From Bacteroidales bacterium (GTDB lineage Bacteria; Bacteroidota; Bacteroidia; Bacteroidales; UBA932): 44,637 bases of DNA. Shown here one piece after another: positions 8,478 through 16,923 of the stretch. The translations under genes were made by a program, and so were the position numbers. Within the stretch, counting starts at the first letter, position 1. Each line of letters opens with the position of its first letter. The notes under the pieces were generated by a model. That model saw only the letters and a program-made list of their open reading frames with translations, ran no database searches and was not told where the DNA came from. The stretch covers positions 1 through 44,637 of the forward strand of contig JAFUDQ010000002.1 in NCBI GenBank assembly GCA_017459075.1, read 5' to 3'.

Positions 8478-10922
8478 ATGAAACTTTCATACAGTTGGCT
8501 TAAAGAATATCTGGAGTGCGAACTCACTCCCGCCCAGGTTGCAGAGGCTATGACCTCCATCGGCATTGAGGTTGATTCTTTGGAAGAGCAGGAAGAAATT
8601 CCCGGAGGCCTTGCAGGCGTTGTAGTTGCAAAGGTCGTTGAGTGCGTTGAACACCCTGATTCAGACCACCTTCATATTACCAAGGTAGATGCAGGCACAG
8701 GTGAACTGCTTACCGTTGTCTGCGGCGCTCCGAATGTGGCTGCCGGCCAGAAAGTGCTCTTCGCCACCATCGGAACCATCCTTCCCGGAGACTTCAAGAT
8801 TAAGAAATCCAAAATCCGCGGAGTGGAGTCCTTCGGAATGATTTGCGCACAGGATGAACTCGGAATCGGTACAGACCACGCCGGAATCATGGTTCTTCCG
8901 GAAGATGCAGTCGTAGGCACTCCTGCAAAGGAATTCCTTCATCTGAAGACCGATGCCGTCATTGAATATGAAATCACTGCGAACAGGGTTGACGCCGCTT
9001 CCCATTGGGGCGTAGCGAGAGACCTTTACGCTTATCTTCTGAGCATTGGCGCACCCTGCAAGCTCAACCGTCCCACAGACGCCGGCTTCAAGGCTCCTGC
9101 CGCCGGGGAGGGCATTCCTTTCGAGGTTCTTGATACCGATGGCGCCCCCCGCTACAGCGGAATTACAATGAAGGGCGTGAAAGTCGCTCCCTCGCCTGAG
9201 TGGCTTCAGAAAGATTTGAGAGCTATCGGCCTCAATCCTATAAACAACATTGTCGATATTTCCAATTTCATCCTCTTCGAGCTTGGCCAGCCGCTGCATA
9301 TCTTCGATGCAGCCAAAATTGGCGGAGGCAAAGTTGTGGTACGCCGCGCCGCTGAAGGTGAAATCCTTCGTACCCTTGATGGCGTTGAGCGCAAGCTCAA
9401 GGCTACTGATATGGTTATTGCCGATGCTACCAAACCTATGTGCATTGCAGGTGTGTTCGGAGGTGAAGATTCTGGCGTAAGTGATTCTACTACAGATATT
9501 TTCATCGAAGGCGCATATTTTGATCCGGCTTCTATTCGTCGCACATCAAAGGCCCATGGCCTTCAGACCGATGCTTCATTCCGATATGAGCGTGGTGCAG
9601 ACCCGGCAGTGGCTGCTTTCGCCGGTCGCAGGGCCGCCGCCCTCATCGCAGAGGTCGCCGGAGGCGAAGTGGTTGCTCCGCAGGTAGACTTCTACCCCAA
9701 TCCCATCGGCAAAAAAGAAATCGAACTGGATTATGAAAGAATCCAGAATTTCATCGGCAAAAAGATTGGTAAGGAGACTATTGAAAAGATACTGGCTGCT
9801 TTGCAATATGACTTTGTAAAGAAGACTGAAAACGGTGCCGTAGTGGCTGCTCCTACGTATATGATTGATGTTTACCGTGAATGCGATGTAGTTGAAGAGA
9901 TTCTAAGGATTTACGGTTACAACAATATTGAGCTGCCACGCGGAATGCATGCTTCAATCATGCCTTCTCCTTCACCTGACCCGGAGGCTGTCCGCAACTA
10001 TATCTCTGACTTCCTGGCTGCCAACGGCTTTGCTGAGATTATGAACAACTCCCTGACCAAGGCCGCATATTACAAGGGCCTGGAGACCTTCCCGGAAGAG
10101 AAATGTGTCACAATTGTGAACCCGCTTTCTTCTGATTTGGCAGTAATGCGCCAGTCCCTCATTCCCAATGCCCTGGAGGTGGCAGCTTACAATATCAACC
10201 GCCAGGTGGGTACGCTTCGAACCTTTGAGTACGGCTCTGTATATCAGGTGGCTCCGGATGGTGACAAGACCAAACTTGAATCTTATGAAGAGCACCCCTG
10301 CTTCTGCATAATGATGACTGGTCCTTCAGAGAAAGTATGGAACAGCGAGGCCCGAAAGGGTAATTACTTCCAGGTAAAGGGCATGCTTGAGCTTCTCCTT
10401 TCCCGTTATGGCGTTGATGCTTATACACTTGAGACAGAGGCTGCACCCAAGGACATCTTCTCAGAGGGTCTTGTATACCTTCTTCCCGGTTTACACAAGC
10501 AGCTTGCTGTAATGGGTACCGTAAGCCTTGCCTATGCCCGCAGGTTCGATGTCAAGCAGCCGGTCTTCGTCGCAGAGATTTCATGGCCTGTACTCTTTGA
10601 GCTTGTCAAGAGGGTAAAGGTTAAATTCTCTGAACTCCCCAGGTTCCCTGAGGTACGCCGTGACCTTGCCCTCCTGTTTGATGAGGGCGTAGACTTCGCT
10701 TCTGTTCGCAAGGCCGCCTTCCGCGGTGCCAAGAAGCTCCTGAAGCAGGTTACACTGTTCGATGTTTACCGTGGGGACAAGATTCCTGCCGGCAAGAAAC
10801 AGTATGCCCTTGGCTTTGTATTCCAGGATCTTGAGAAGACTCTGACGGATGCTGAAATTGAGAAGATTACAGGCAAACTCCTGGCTATCTTCCAGAATGA
10901 ATTCGGAGCAGTACTAAGATAG
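8478..10922 (+). CDS. pheT: Phenylalanine--tRNA ligase beta subunit
   Basis: 814 aa, full length. Order: an N-terminal tRNA-binding (OB-fold) domain (about 40-150), B3/B4 and B5 domains, a catalytic-like core and a C-terminal ferredoxin-fold anticodon-binding domain (about 720-814, with LPRFPEVRRDLALLF). It pairs with PheS to charge tRNA-Phe; pheS is not in the window. It lies 18 nt after ftsY and ends 3 nt before the DUF4296 gene, so it is embedded in one transcription unit. Confidence 0.97.
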   Translation: MKLSYSWLKEYLECELTPAQVAEAMTSIGIEVDSLEEQEEIPGGLAGVVVAKVVECVEHPDSDHLHITKVDAGTGELLTVVCGAPNVAAGQKVLFATIGTILPGDFKIKKSKIRGVESFGMICAQDELGIGTDHAGIMVLPEDAVVGTPAKEFLHLKTDAVIEYEITANRVDAASHWGVARDLYAYLLSIGAPCKLNRPTDAGFKAPAAGEGIPFEVLDTDGAPRYSGITMKGVKVAPSPEWLQKDLRAIGLNPINNIVDISNFILFELGQPLHIFDAAKIGGGKVVVRRAAEGEILRTLDGVERKLKATDMVIADATKPMCIAGVFGGEDSGVSDSTTDIFIEGAYFDPASIRRTSKAHGLQTDASFRYERGADPAVAAFAGRRAAALIAEVAGGEVVAPQVDFYPNPIGKKEIELDYERIQNFIGKKIGKETIEKILAALQYDFVKKTENGAVVAAPTYMIDVYRECDVVEEILRIYGYNNIELPRGMHASIMPSPSPDPEAVRNYISDFLAANGFAEIMNNSLTKAAYYKGLETFPEEKCVTIVNPLSSDLAVMRQSLIPNALEVAAYNINRQVGTLRTFEYGSVYQVAPDGDKTKLESYEEHPCFCIMMTGPSEKVWNSEARKGNYFQVKGMLELLLSRYGVDAYTLETEAAPKDIFSEGLVYLLPGLHKQLAVMGTVSLAYARRFDVKQPVFVAEISWPVLFELVKRVKVKFSELPRFPEVRRDLALLFDEGVDFASVRKAAFRGAKKLLKQVTLFDVYRGDKIPAGKKQYALGFVFQDLEKTLTDAEIEKITGKLLAIFQNEFGAVLR

Positions 10923-10925
10923 TTT

Positions 10926-11492
10926 ATGAGCCTGCGCCGCATCTCATATCTGCTGCCTTTGGTGATTCTCGCCGTTATTTCGTGCGAGAAGGTAAAGGTT
11001 ATCCCCAAGGACAAGATGGTTGCCATTTACAAGGAAATGTACCTGGCAGACCAGTGGATTAAGGATGTGGCCCGCCAGAAGACAGCCGATACCTCTTATG
11101 TCTACAGGCCGATTCTGAATAAATACGGCTATACAGAGGCTGATTTCCTTCGCTCTGTGGATTATTATACAGACAAGCCCAAGGAATTCGCCGGTATATT
11201 TGAAACCGTTGCGTCGCAGCTCAGGGAGACAAAGAAGGTTATCGATGCAAAGGACAAACTTGCGCATAAGCGGGACAGCGTTGTCCGCGCAAGGGAGGCC
11301 CTGCCTTTCAGGAGGGCAGACTTTGTGCGTCTTCCCGAGCCTGATTATTATGTGGCCGGCCTTCGCGTAAGCGTGGATACTGCTGTCGGCGCCTTCCTCC
11401 TTGAACCGGTTAATATTTTTGAGGTGGCTGAAGAGGAAAAACCGGAACCTGAAAAAACTGAAGAAAATGAGTGTGAAGAGGATATACAGTAA
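10926..11492 (+). CDS. DUF4296 lipoprotein
   Basis: 188 aa. The signal peptide has a hydrophobic run and a lipobox ending in VISC, with Cys20 as the predicted lipidated residue. The mature part has the DUF4296-like KDKMVAIYKEMYLADQW stretch and a charged, glutamate/lysine-rich tail. DUF4296 is a Bacteroidetes family of unknown function, expected at the periplasmic side of a membrane. It starts 3 nt after pheT. Its last 26 nt overlap the start of the amidohydrolase gene, pointing to coupled translation. Confidence 0.85.
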   Translation: MSLRRISYLLPLVILAVISCEKVKVIPKDKMVAIYKEMYLADQWIKDVARQKTADTSYVYRPILNKYGYTEADFLRSVDYYTDKPKEFAGIFETVASQLRETKKVIDAKDKLAHKRDSVVRAREALPFRRADFVRLPEPDYYVAGLRVSVDTAVGAFLLEPVNIFEVAEEEKPEPEKTEENECEEDIQ

Positions 11493-12666
11493 GTTTTTGT
11501 ACACTCTTGAGGGTGGGATAAGCCCCCTGAGCCCGGGTTTTGTGGACTACGACCAGGAAGACGGGAGAATTGTGGATTTTGGTTATGCCGATGATATCCC
11601 GGAGGACGCAGAAGTTCTTGACGGGGCCGTTGTCCCGGGATTTGTGAATACCCACTGCCATGTGGAGCTTTCCTACATGAAAGGTCTCTTCAGGCGCGGT
11701 ACAGGCATGGCCGGATTCATTGACCAGATTAACGAGCTTCGCGATGTGGCCCCTCTGGAGGAGCGCCTTTGCGATATCAGCCGTGAAATGGACCAGATGT
11801 GGAGGAACGGCGTTTCCGCAATGGCGGATATCAGCAATTGCGATGATTCATTTGCCGCTAAAGCCGCTTCACCGATGTATACCAGAACTTTCCTGGAGGT
11901 ATTCGGAACGGAGCCGGAAGACTGCGATGCAGTTATGTCCGGCGTTCGTAGATTACAGGAAAAGGCTCTTGAATGCGGGCTGGACGCCGCTCCAACCCCT
12001 CATGCCTGCTATACCATGAGCCCTGAGCTGGTTCAGGCATCATCGGCCGCAGGCCTTGAATCCGGTTATCTCTCTTTCCATAGCGAAGAGACTCCGGAGG
12101 AAGAGGAAATGATAGGAAAGGGGAGTGGCCGTCTTTGGGATAACCGCAAGGCCGCCGGGATGAGTGTTCCTCCTGTTACTGGAGGCTCTTCACTGGAGTA
12201 CTTCGTGGACAGGCTTGCGGCTGTAAAGGAACTTCCAATTAAGGAGCATGTGCTTCTTGTTCATGAAGTCTGCATGACAAAGGAGGGAACGGAGCTTGTA
12301 AAGAAAGCCCTTCCCGGAGCCTTTGTTGCGCTTTGCCCCCGCTCCAATATTTATATTCACGATGCTCTTCCGGATGTTGATATGCTCCGCAGCAGCGGGA
12401 TTCCCCTTACCATAGGGACAGATTCCCTGTCCAGCAATGACAGCCTGGATATGGTTGCGGAGATGTACTGTCTTCAGGAGAATTTTCCCGGGCTGAGTCT
12501 TGGAGAGCTGCTTGGCTGGGCCTGCCTTAACGGGGCCCGCTTCCTTGGAAAAGAGGCTGTCCTTGGCAGCATCGGCATTGGAAAAAAACCGGGCCTTGTG
12601 CTCGTAGGCCATATTTCGGCAGAAGGACGTCTCACAAGCTCATCTGCTTCATACAGAATTGTTTAG
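11467..12666 (+). CDS. Amidohydrolase-family metal-dependent hydrolase
   Basis: 399 aa from the ATG at 11467 (MSVKRIYSKF). The open frame reaches back to 11401, but only the shorter start keeps the overlap with DUF4296 small. It has the HxH metal motif (H63 and H65 in NTHCHVEL), further metal histidines in SFHSEE and VHEVC, and the closing metal aspartate in IGTDSLSSN. This is the TIM-barrel layout of the deaminase/chlorohydrolase branch, which hydrolyses cyclic amidines or aminated rings. The substrate is unknown; the family resembles 5-methylthioadenosine/S-adenosylhomocysteine deaminases. Confidence 0.85.
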   Translation: MSVKRIYSKFLYTLEGGISPLSPGFVDYDQEDGRIVDFGYADDIPEDAEVLDGAVVPGFVNTHCHVELSYMKGLFRRGTGMAGFIDQINELRDVAPLEERLCDISREMDQMWRNGVSAMADISNCDDSFAAKAASPMYTRTFLEVFGTEPEDCDAVMSGVRRLQEKALECGLDAAPTPHACYTMSPELVQASSAAGLESGYLSFHSEETPEEEEMIGKGSGRLWDNRKAAGMSVPPVTGGSSLEYFVDRLAAVKELPIKEHVLLVHEVCMTKEGTELVKKALPGAFVALCPRSNIYIHDALPDVDMLRSSGIPLTIGTDSLSSNDSLDMVAEMYCLQENFPGLSLGELLGWACLNGARFLGKEAVLGSIGIGKKPGLVLVGHISAEGRLTSSSASYRIV

Positions 12667-12670
12667 GCCT

Positions 12671-13426
12671 ATGATGAGGGAAGAAATAGTTTTTGGTCCC
12701 ATCTTCAGCAGAAGACTTGGCAGTTCCCTGGGAATCAACCTTCTCCCGGAGAAGGGAAAGATTTGCAATTTCGACTGCATTTACTGCGAATGTGGATGGA
12801 ACAAGGATGGGAGAGGGGATACCCGGCTTCCTTCTGCGGCAGACCTTGAGGCGGCCCTTGAGGCAAAACTTGTGTCTTGCAAGGAGGCTGGAACAGCCAT
12901 TGACTCCATCACTTTCTCTGGCGACGGGGAGCCTACGCTTAACCCGGACTTCCCTGAAATCATCGACATAACATTAAGATTAAGAGATACTTATTACCCT
13001 GCTGCAAAGGTTTCCGTCCTGACTAACGCAACGATGCTGCATAAGAAGGATGTGACGGAGGCCTTGAAAAAGGTGGATAATCCTATCCTAAAGTTGGATG
13101 CTGCCACGGACGCGCTTGTGGCCCGCATCAATCAGCCGCAGGGGCGCTACAGTGTGCGGGAGGTTGTGGAGAATATGAAGCAGTTCGGGGGAGACTTTGT
13201 GCTTCAGACTATGTTTTTGAAGGCTCCAGGCTTTGATTCTTCCGCTCCGGAGCAGCTTCAGGCTTGGATGGATATTGTTCGGGAATTGCGTCCGCGTGAG
13301 GTGATGGTGTACACTATCGCCCGTGAGACGCCGGCTTCCAACCTTGAAAAATTTACAGAGGAACAGATGAGGGCCCTGGTCGCTCCGCTGGTGGAAGAGG
13401 GCTTTACAATACAGATTAAAGGATAA
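12671..13426 (+). CDS. Radical SAM protein (COG0731-like Fe-S oxidoreductase)
   Basis: 251 aa from the ATG at 12671 (another ATG follows directly at 12674). The cluster-binding CNFDCIYC has Cys32, Cys36 and Cys39, followed by the GDGEPTL glycine motif typical of SAM binding. The start FGPIFSRRLGSSLGINLLP is characteristic of COG0731 proteins, related to wyosine-type radical enzymes. The actual substrate is unknown. A TTG at 12659 is in frame but would overlap the amidohydrolase stop. It lies 4 nt after the amidohydrolase and 20 nt before deoC. Confidence 0.88.
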   Translation: MMREEIVFGPIFSRRLGSSLGINLLPEKGKICNFDCIYCECGWNKDGRGDTRLPSAADLEAALEAKLVSCKEAGTAIDSITFSGDGEPTLNPDFPEIIDITLRLRDTYYPAAKVSVLTNATMLHKKDVTEALKKVDNPILKLDAATDALVARINQPQGRYSVREVVENMKQFGGDFVLQTMFLKAPGFDSSAPEQLQAWMDIVRELRPREVMVYTIARETPASNLEKFTEEQMRALVAPLVEEGFTIQIKG

Positions 13427-13446
13427 ATCATTAAATAATTTTCGAT

Positions 13447-14334
13447 ATGGCAGAACTTTTTCTAAAGTACGGATACGCTCCTGACAAGGAAGCTATCGAC
13501 AAAAATTTACAGATTATTTCTTCCCGTTTGGAGGAAGTTGCTAATCCTGAGGTGCTTAAGACCTGCTTTTCCATCATGGATCTTACAACACTCCGCACCA
13601 ATGATACTGCAGAGGGCGTAGAGAAACTCGTTCGCAAGGTAAATAATTTTGCAAAGGAATATCCTTCATATCCGCTGCCTGCATCAGTTTGCGTTTACTC
13701 AAATTTTGCCAAGGTCGTTTCTTCCGTAAGGGAGAATCCTGAGCTTCATACTACCTGCGTTTCTGCCTGCTTCCCTTCTTCCCAGAGCTTCCTTCCCGTG
13801 AAGCTTCTTGAGTGCGAAATGGCTGTAAAGGATGGTGCCGATGAGATTGATGTGGTTCTTCCTCTAAGTACTTTCCTTGCAGGTGATTACGATGCTGTAA
13901 GGACTGAGCTCCGTGCTATCCGCGAGACTGTTGACAAGGCTGGTGAGGGCCGTAAGATTACCCTTAAGGTTATTCTTGAGACCGGTCTTCTTGTAAGCCC
14001 TGAGCTTATTGCCGATGCTTCCTTCCTTGCAATGGAAGAGGGTGCCGATTTCATCAAGACTTCTACCGGAAAGGTTGAGGTTAACGCTACTCCTATGGCT
14101 GCCTATGTCATGTGCGAGTGCATTAAGGCTTTCTATGGCAAGACCGGTCGCAAGGTTGGATTCAAGCCTGCCGGCGGTGTTTCTTCTGCGATGGAGGCCG
14201 TTTGCTACTATACAATCGTAAATACCGTTCTTGGCAAGGAGTGGCTCAACAAAGACTTGTTCCGCTTCGGCGTCAGCCGCCTTGCAAACAACCTTCTCTC
14301 TGCAATTGAGCAGAAGACTGTTTCGGTATTCTAA
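13447..14334 (+). CDS. deoC: Deoxyribose-phosphate aldolase
   Basis: 295 aa, the longer DeoC form. The Schiff-base lysine is K204 in DFIKTSTGK, and the proton-relay aspartate is in the GADEIDVVLPL strand. It cleaves 2-deoxyribose 5-phosphate to glyceraldehyde 3-phosphate and acetaldehyde in deoxynucleoside salvage. It is last in the ftsY-pheT-DUF4296-amidohydrolase-radical SAM run and is followed by a strong terminator. An upstream amidohydrolase acting on nucleoside-like compounds would fit salvage, but this is inference. Confidence 0.96.
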   Translation: MAELFLKYGYAPDKEAIDKNLQIISSRLEEVANPEVLKTCFSIMDLTTLRTNDTAEGVEKLVRKVNNFAKEYPSYPLPASVCVYSNFAKVVSSVRENPELHTTCVSACFPSSQSFLPVKLLECEMAVKDGADEIDVVLPLSTFLAGDYDAVRTELRAIRETVDKAGEGRKITLKVILETGLLVSPELIADASFLAMEEGADFIKTSTGKVEVNATPMAAYVMCECIKAFYGKTGRKVGFKPAGGVSSAMEAVCYYTIVNTVLGKEWLNKDLFRFGVSRLANNLLSAIEQKTVSVF

Positions 14335-14350
14335 AGGAATCCAGTTGATA

Positions 14351-14399
14351 AGGACTCCAGGTGCAAAAAGGCCCTTTCTGCACCTGGAGTCCTCTTTTT
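14351..14399. terminator. Intrinsic terminator between deoC and the 2-hydroxyacid dehydrogenase
   Basis: 15-bp perfect stem (14351-14365 with 14379-14393) with a 13-nt loop, then CTTTTTT on the plus strand. It sits between convergent genes and terminates deoC. Confidence 0.9.
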
Positions 14400-14439
14400 T
14401 CTGCCCTCGCGGTGCAAAAAGGCCCTTCCTGCACCTGGA
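14361..14439. repeat. Two copies of a hairpin-forming 28-bp unit
   Basis: The unit starting GTGCAAAAAGGCCC occurs at 14361-14388 and again at 14412-14439, with a single base difference between them (27 of 28 identical). Each copy carries self-complementary GTGCA/TGCAC ends. The first copy forms the loop and inner stem of the terminator; the second forms a weaker hairpin of its own. Confidence 0.85.
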
Positions 14440-14469
14440 AACCAAATCTTAGTAAAGGTAAATCGGTTG

Positions 14470-15402
14470 TTAAAGCAGGCCGGATGTCCTGATGTTTTCT
14501 GCCATTTCGTGGGCAAGGCGGGCGCGGGCTTCGATGCTTTGCCATGCTGTGTGTGGCGTAAGGCTTACACGCTCCGGGAAGCGGGTGTGCATCAGCGGGC
14601 TGTCTGCAGGAAGAGGTTCCCTCAGATAAACGTCCAGGCCGACGCCTGCGATAACCTCATTATCAATTGCTTTTGCCAAATCCTCTTCAATTGCGATGCC
14701 GCCGCGGCCTGTATTTACGAGGACGGCCGTGGGCTTCATCAGATTCATTTTTCCGTAGTCAATTAGCCCGGCAGTACGGTTGTTGTAAGGGGCGTTGATA
14801 CTGACGACATCGGCCTCAGAAAGCAGGTCTTCAATGGTGAGGCTCGGATAATCCGTGCAATGGGAAGTACCGGAAGTGGAATAGTAGACAACCTTCATTC
14901 CAAAGGCCTCTGCGACTTTTGCGACCTGGCGACCGATTGCTCCCATGCCGATGATACCAATGGTTTTGCCCCTGAGTTCCAGGAAAGGATTCTCCGGGTC
15001 TGTATGGACATTACCGCGGGAATAAACGCCGTCAAATACTTTTTTGCGGTAATAGTAAGTATGCCCCATGAGAGTGAGGATATGCATCCAGGTAGTCTGG
15101 GCAACAGAATCAGTTGAGTATCCGGCTACATTTTTAACCTGAATACCCCTGCGGTTGCATGCCTCGACATCTATATTGTTGATTCCCGTTCCAGCCTCAC
15201 AAACCAGTTTGAGTTTGGGAGCGGCATCCAGGAATTCGTCATTGACGATAATCTTGTTTACGATTGCAACATCGCAGTCTGCGGCTCTCTGGCGAGCCTC
15301 TTCGGCAGTAGAAGATTCATAGCATACGAATTCGCCAAGGCTGGCAATCTCTGTCATTGGAGTGTCGCCCATTGTAAGGGCATCCAGGAATACGATTTTC
15401 AT
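14470..15402 (-). CDS. NAD-dependent D-2-hydroxyacid dehydrogenase (glycerate dehydrogenase-like)
   Basis: 310 aa, full length. Two-domain fold: catalytic halves at about 1-100 and 285-310, and a Rossmann domain between them with GMGAIG (152-157). The catalytic arginine is in VNTGRGG, the acid in the GLDVYLREP segment, and the histidine in LTPHTAW. The family reduces 2-keto acids such as hydroxypyruvate or glyoxylate with NAD(P)H. The exact substrate is not resolvable from sequence, though glycerate dehydrogenase is the nearest common annotation. It stands alone, convergent with deoC. Confidence 0.88.
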   Translation of the reverse strand: MKIVFLDALTMGDTPMTEIASLGEFVCYESSTAEEARQRAADCDVAIVNKIIVNDEFLDAAPKLKLVCEAGTGINNIDVEACNRRGIQVKNVAGYSTDSVAQTTWMHILTLMGHTYYYRKKVFDGVYSRGNVHTDPENPFLELRGKTIGIIGMGAIGRQVAKVAEAFGMKVVYYSTSGTSHCTDYPSLTIEDLLSEADVVSINAPYNNRTAGLIDYGKMNLMKPTAVLVNTGRGGIAIEEDLAKAIDNEVIAGVGLDVYLREPLPADSPLMHTRFPERVSLTPHTAWQSIEARARLAHEMAENIRTSGLL

Positions 15403-15441
15403 GGTACTCAGTTATTTATGGGCATAGTACCCTTATAAAAC

Positions 15442-15469
15442 AAAAAACGGCCGGCCTGCTGGCCGGCCG
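15442..15469 (-). terminator. Terminator of tRNA-Leu
   Basis: 9-bp all-GC stem (15448-15456 with 15461-15469), 4-nt loop, and a six-T run on the minus strand (15442-15447), starting 7 nt after the tRNA. Confidence 0.92.
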
Positions 15470-15476
15470 CTGCTGT

Positions 15477-15560
15477 GCGCGAGATCAGACTCGAACTGAC
15501 ACGCCAGTAATAGGCACTACCTCCTGAGAGTAGCGCGTCTACCAATTTCGCCACTCGCGC
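15477..15560 (-). tRNA. tRNA-Leu (anticodon CAG)
   Basis: 84 nt, with a perfect 7-bp acceptor stem GCGCGAG/CTCGCGC-type pairing, a class II variable arm (GCC-loop-GGC), TTCGAGT in the T loop, and an anticodon loop CTCAGGA giving CAG, which reads CUG. CCA is not encoded. It has its own promoter and terminator. Confidence 0.95.
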
Positions 15561-15573
15561 TCAGAATGGAATG

Positions 15574-15604
15574 CAAAGATAGGTGTATTTTTCGAAAATC
15601 CAAT
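15574..15604 (-). promoter_or_regulatory. Promoter of tRNA-Leu
   Basis: Minus-strand TATCTTTG at 15574-15581 and an upstream TTG at 15602-15604, separated by 20 nt. This fits the Bacteroidetes TTG-N19-21-TAnnTTTG architecture, and the -7 box ends 13 nt before the tRNA. Confidence 0.8.
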
Positions 15605-15605
15605 A

Positions 15606-16355
15606 CTACAATTCAATTTTTATGGGAAATGTGAAGTTCCACGCGCTTCCCTTCAGTGTTACGGTGCTGCTTACATAGTCTACATGAAGACTAATGTCTT
15701 CAAGCGAAGCCCCCATCCAGTCATAGCCTGCTTCCGCCATATATTCCCCAAGGGCAAAACTTCGCAGAAGTTCTCCTGATTCAGACAACACATCCAGCAC
15801 CAGGGAGTTATCTCCCTGTCTTGGAATGCACACCGCTTCACCTGAGCGGAGTCCTACGGAGAATTCTCCTTCAAGAAGGGCCCCGTCTATCCTCTGGCCG
15901 CACCAATTGCCTCTTACTCTTAGTGCCGGTAACAGTTTTTGGGTAGTTACAGTCACTTCAAGGCGGCAGAATTCCTTCCTTAACTGCGGAGATACAGTGG
16001 CGAATTCACCGTTTACCCTGAAATAGGCCCGGTAAGCGAATAATTCAGGGCTTTCCTGCCCCGGTGGTATCTGGAACAAGCTGTCCTGGAAAGCCACCGA
16101 AGAAACAGAAAGCAGGAATCGCTCCCGGGAGATGCTGAAGGAGGCGGAAGACGGTGTCTGAGCGAGCTGAGTAAGATGTGTTTCAGGAAGTCCGACAGGA
16201 CTTTTCAGAAAAATGTACAATCCGCCTTCCCCCTCCGGTAGCATCAGTTTGAGTATGGCAGGACACTGCTCCCTTTCTTCCTTTACACTACAATTTGGGG
16301 AAAGCCAGAGAACGATAATTGCAAGAAAATGAAAAAAAGATGCAGTTCGTGCCAT
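15606..16355 (-). CDS. Putative FimB/Mfa2-like fimbrial-type lipoprotein
   Basis: 249 aa. The signal peptide (about 1-21) ends in a relaxed lipobox SPNC. The mature start CSVKEEREQCPAIL resembles the CSVKEDR..CPC starts I recall from Bacteroidetes FimB/Mfa2-family fimbrial anchor proteins. The rest looks beta-rich with no catalytic motif. In known loci these lipoproteins anchor or regulate the length of fimbriae. It is 1 nt downstream of a DUF3575 gene, a partner often found with such proteins. No major fimbrillin gene is in the window. Family assignment is by resemblance only. Confidence 0.6.
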   Translation of the reverse strand: MARTASFFHFLAIIVLWLSPNCSVKEEREQCPAILKLMLPEGEGGLYIFLKSPVGLPETHLTQLAQTPSSASFSISRERFLLSVSSVAFQDSLFQIPPGQESPELFAYRAYFRVNGEFATVSPQLRKEFCRLEVTVTTQKLLPALRVRGNWCGQRIDGALLEGEFSVGLRSGEAVCIPRQGDNSLVLDVLSESGELLRSFALGEYMAEAGYDWMGASLEDISLHVDYVSSTVTLKGSAWNFTFPIKIEL

Positions 16356-16356
16356 A

Positions 16357-16923
16357 TCAGAATATTATGCTTAATGCAATTATTACATCTTCGGGTGACA
16401 GGAACATCTTCCTGCCACTTTCAACCGTTATTCCACACTCCGGGCAATCATACACACGATACTTGTCAAAACCACTCCAAAAACCAAGTCCCAACTCCAC
16501 ATTCAGCCACGGGGTAACCATGTAGGAGTATCCAGCCGAGAAGGCTGCTCCTATCCTGTCACCTTCAGACGTATCATTAGTTCCTTTATTTGAAAAATTG
16601 TATTCCTGATATTGAGCCGCTCCGGACATCCACCATCCGGAATAAACATGCCACAGCCAGTATCTTGCCCCAAGGGAGACCACCCTCTGCTTCTTGCGTA
16701 TCGCCCCGCCGTCAACACCGTCATCGGCAAAAGAAAACGGATTATACCTGATTCCGGCATCAAGGCTCCAATGCTGCGACAAAGACCTTGAAGCTGAGGC
16801 GTTTATGGTTCCCCTGTCTGCGATGCCGGCTATGTTTGACGATACAGACCATCTCTGTGCAAATGACGGCACTGCGGCAATCATGGCTATAAGGACAGAC
16901 AAAAATAGTTTTCTATTTTCCAT
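16357..16923 (-). CDS. DUF3575 outer-membrane beta-barrel-like protein
   Basis: 188 aa from MENRKLFL (the frame is open 9 codons further, but that overlaps the upstream gene more deeply). A signal peptide ends near PSFAQ (about residue 23). The body has alternating aromatic/hydrophobic strands with DUF3575-like signatures: RYWLWHVYSGWW, AQYQEYNF, GDRIGAAFSAGYSYM, a CPECG pair and a C-terminal strand ending in phenylalanine, the usual outer-membrane insertion signal. Function is unknown; DUF3575 genes occur in Bacteroidetes fimbriae loci. It overlaps the upstream metallopeptidase gene by 11 nt, so they form one operon. Confidence 0.82.
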   Translation of the reverse strand: MENRKLFLSVLIAMIAAVPSFAQRWSVSSNIAGIADRGTINASASRSLSQHWSLDAGIRYNPFSFADDGVDGGAIRKKQRVVSLGARYWLWHVYSGWWMSGAAQYQEYNFSNKGTNDTSEGDRIGAAFSAGYSYMVTPWLNVELGLGFWSGFDKYRVYDCPECGITVESGRKMFLSPEDVIIALSIIF

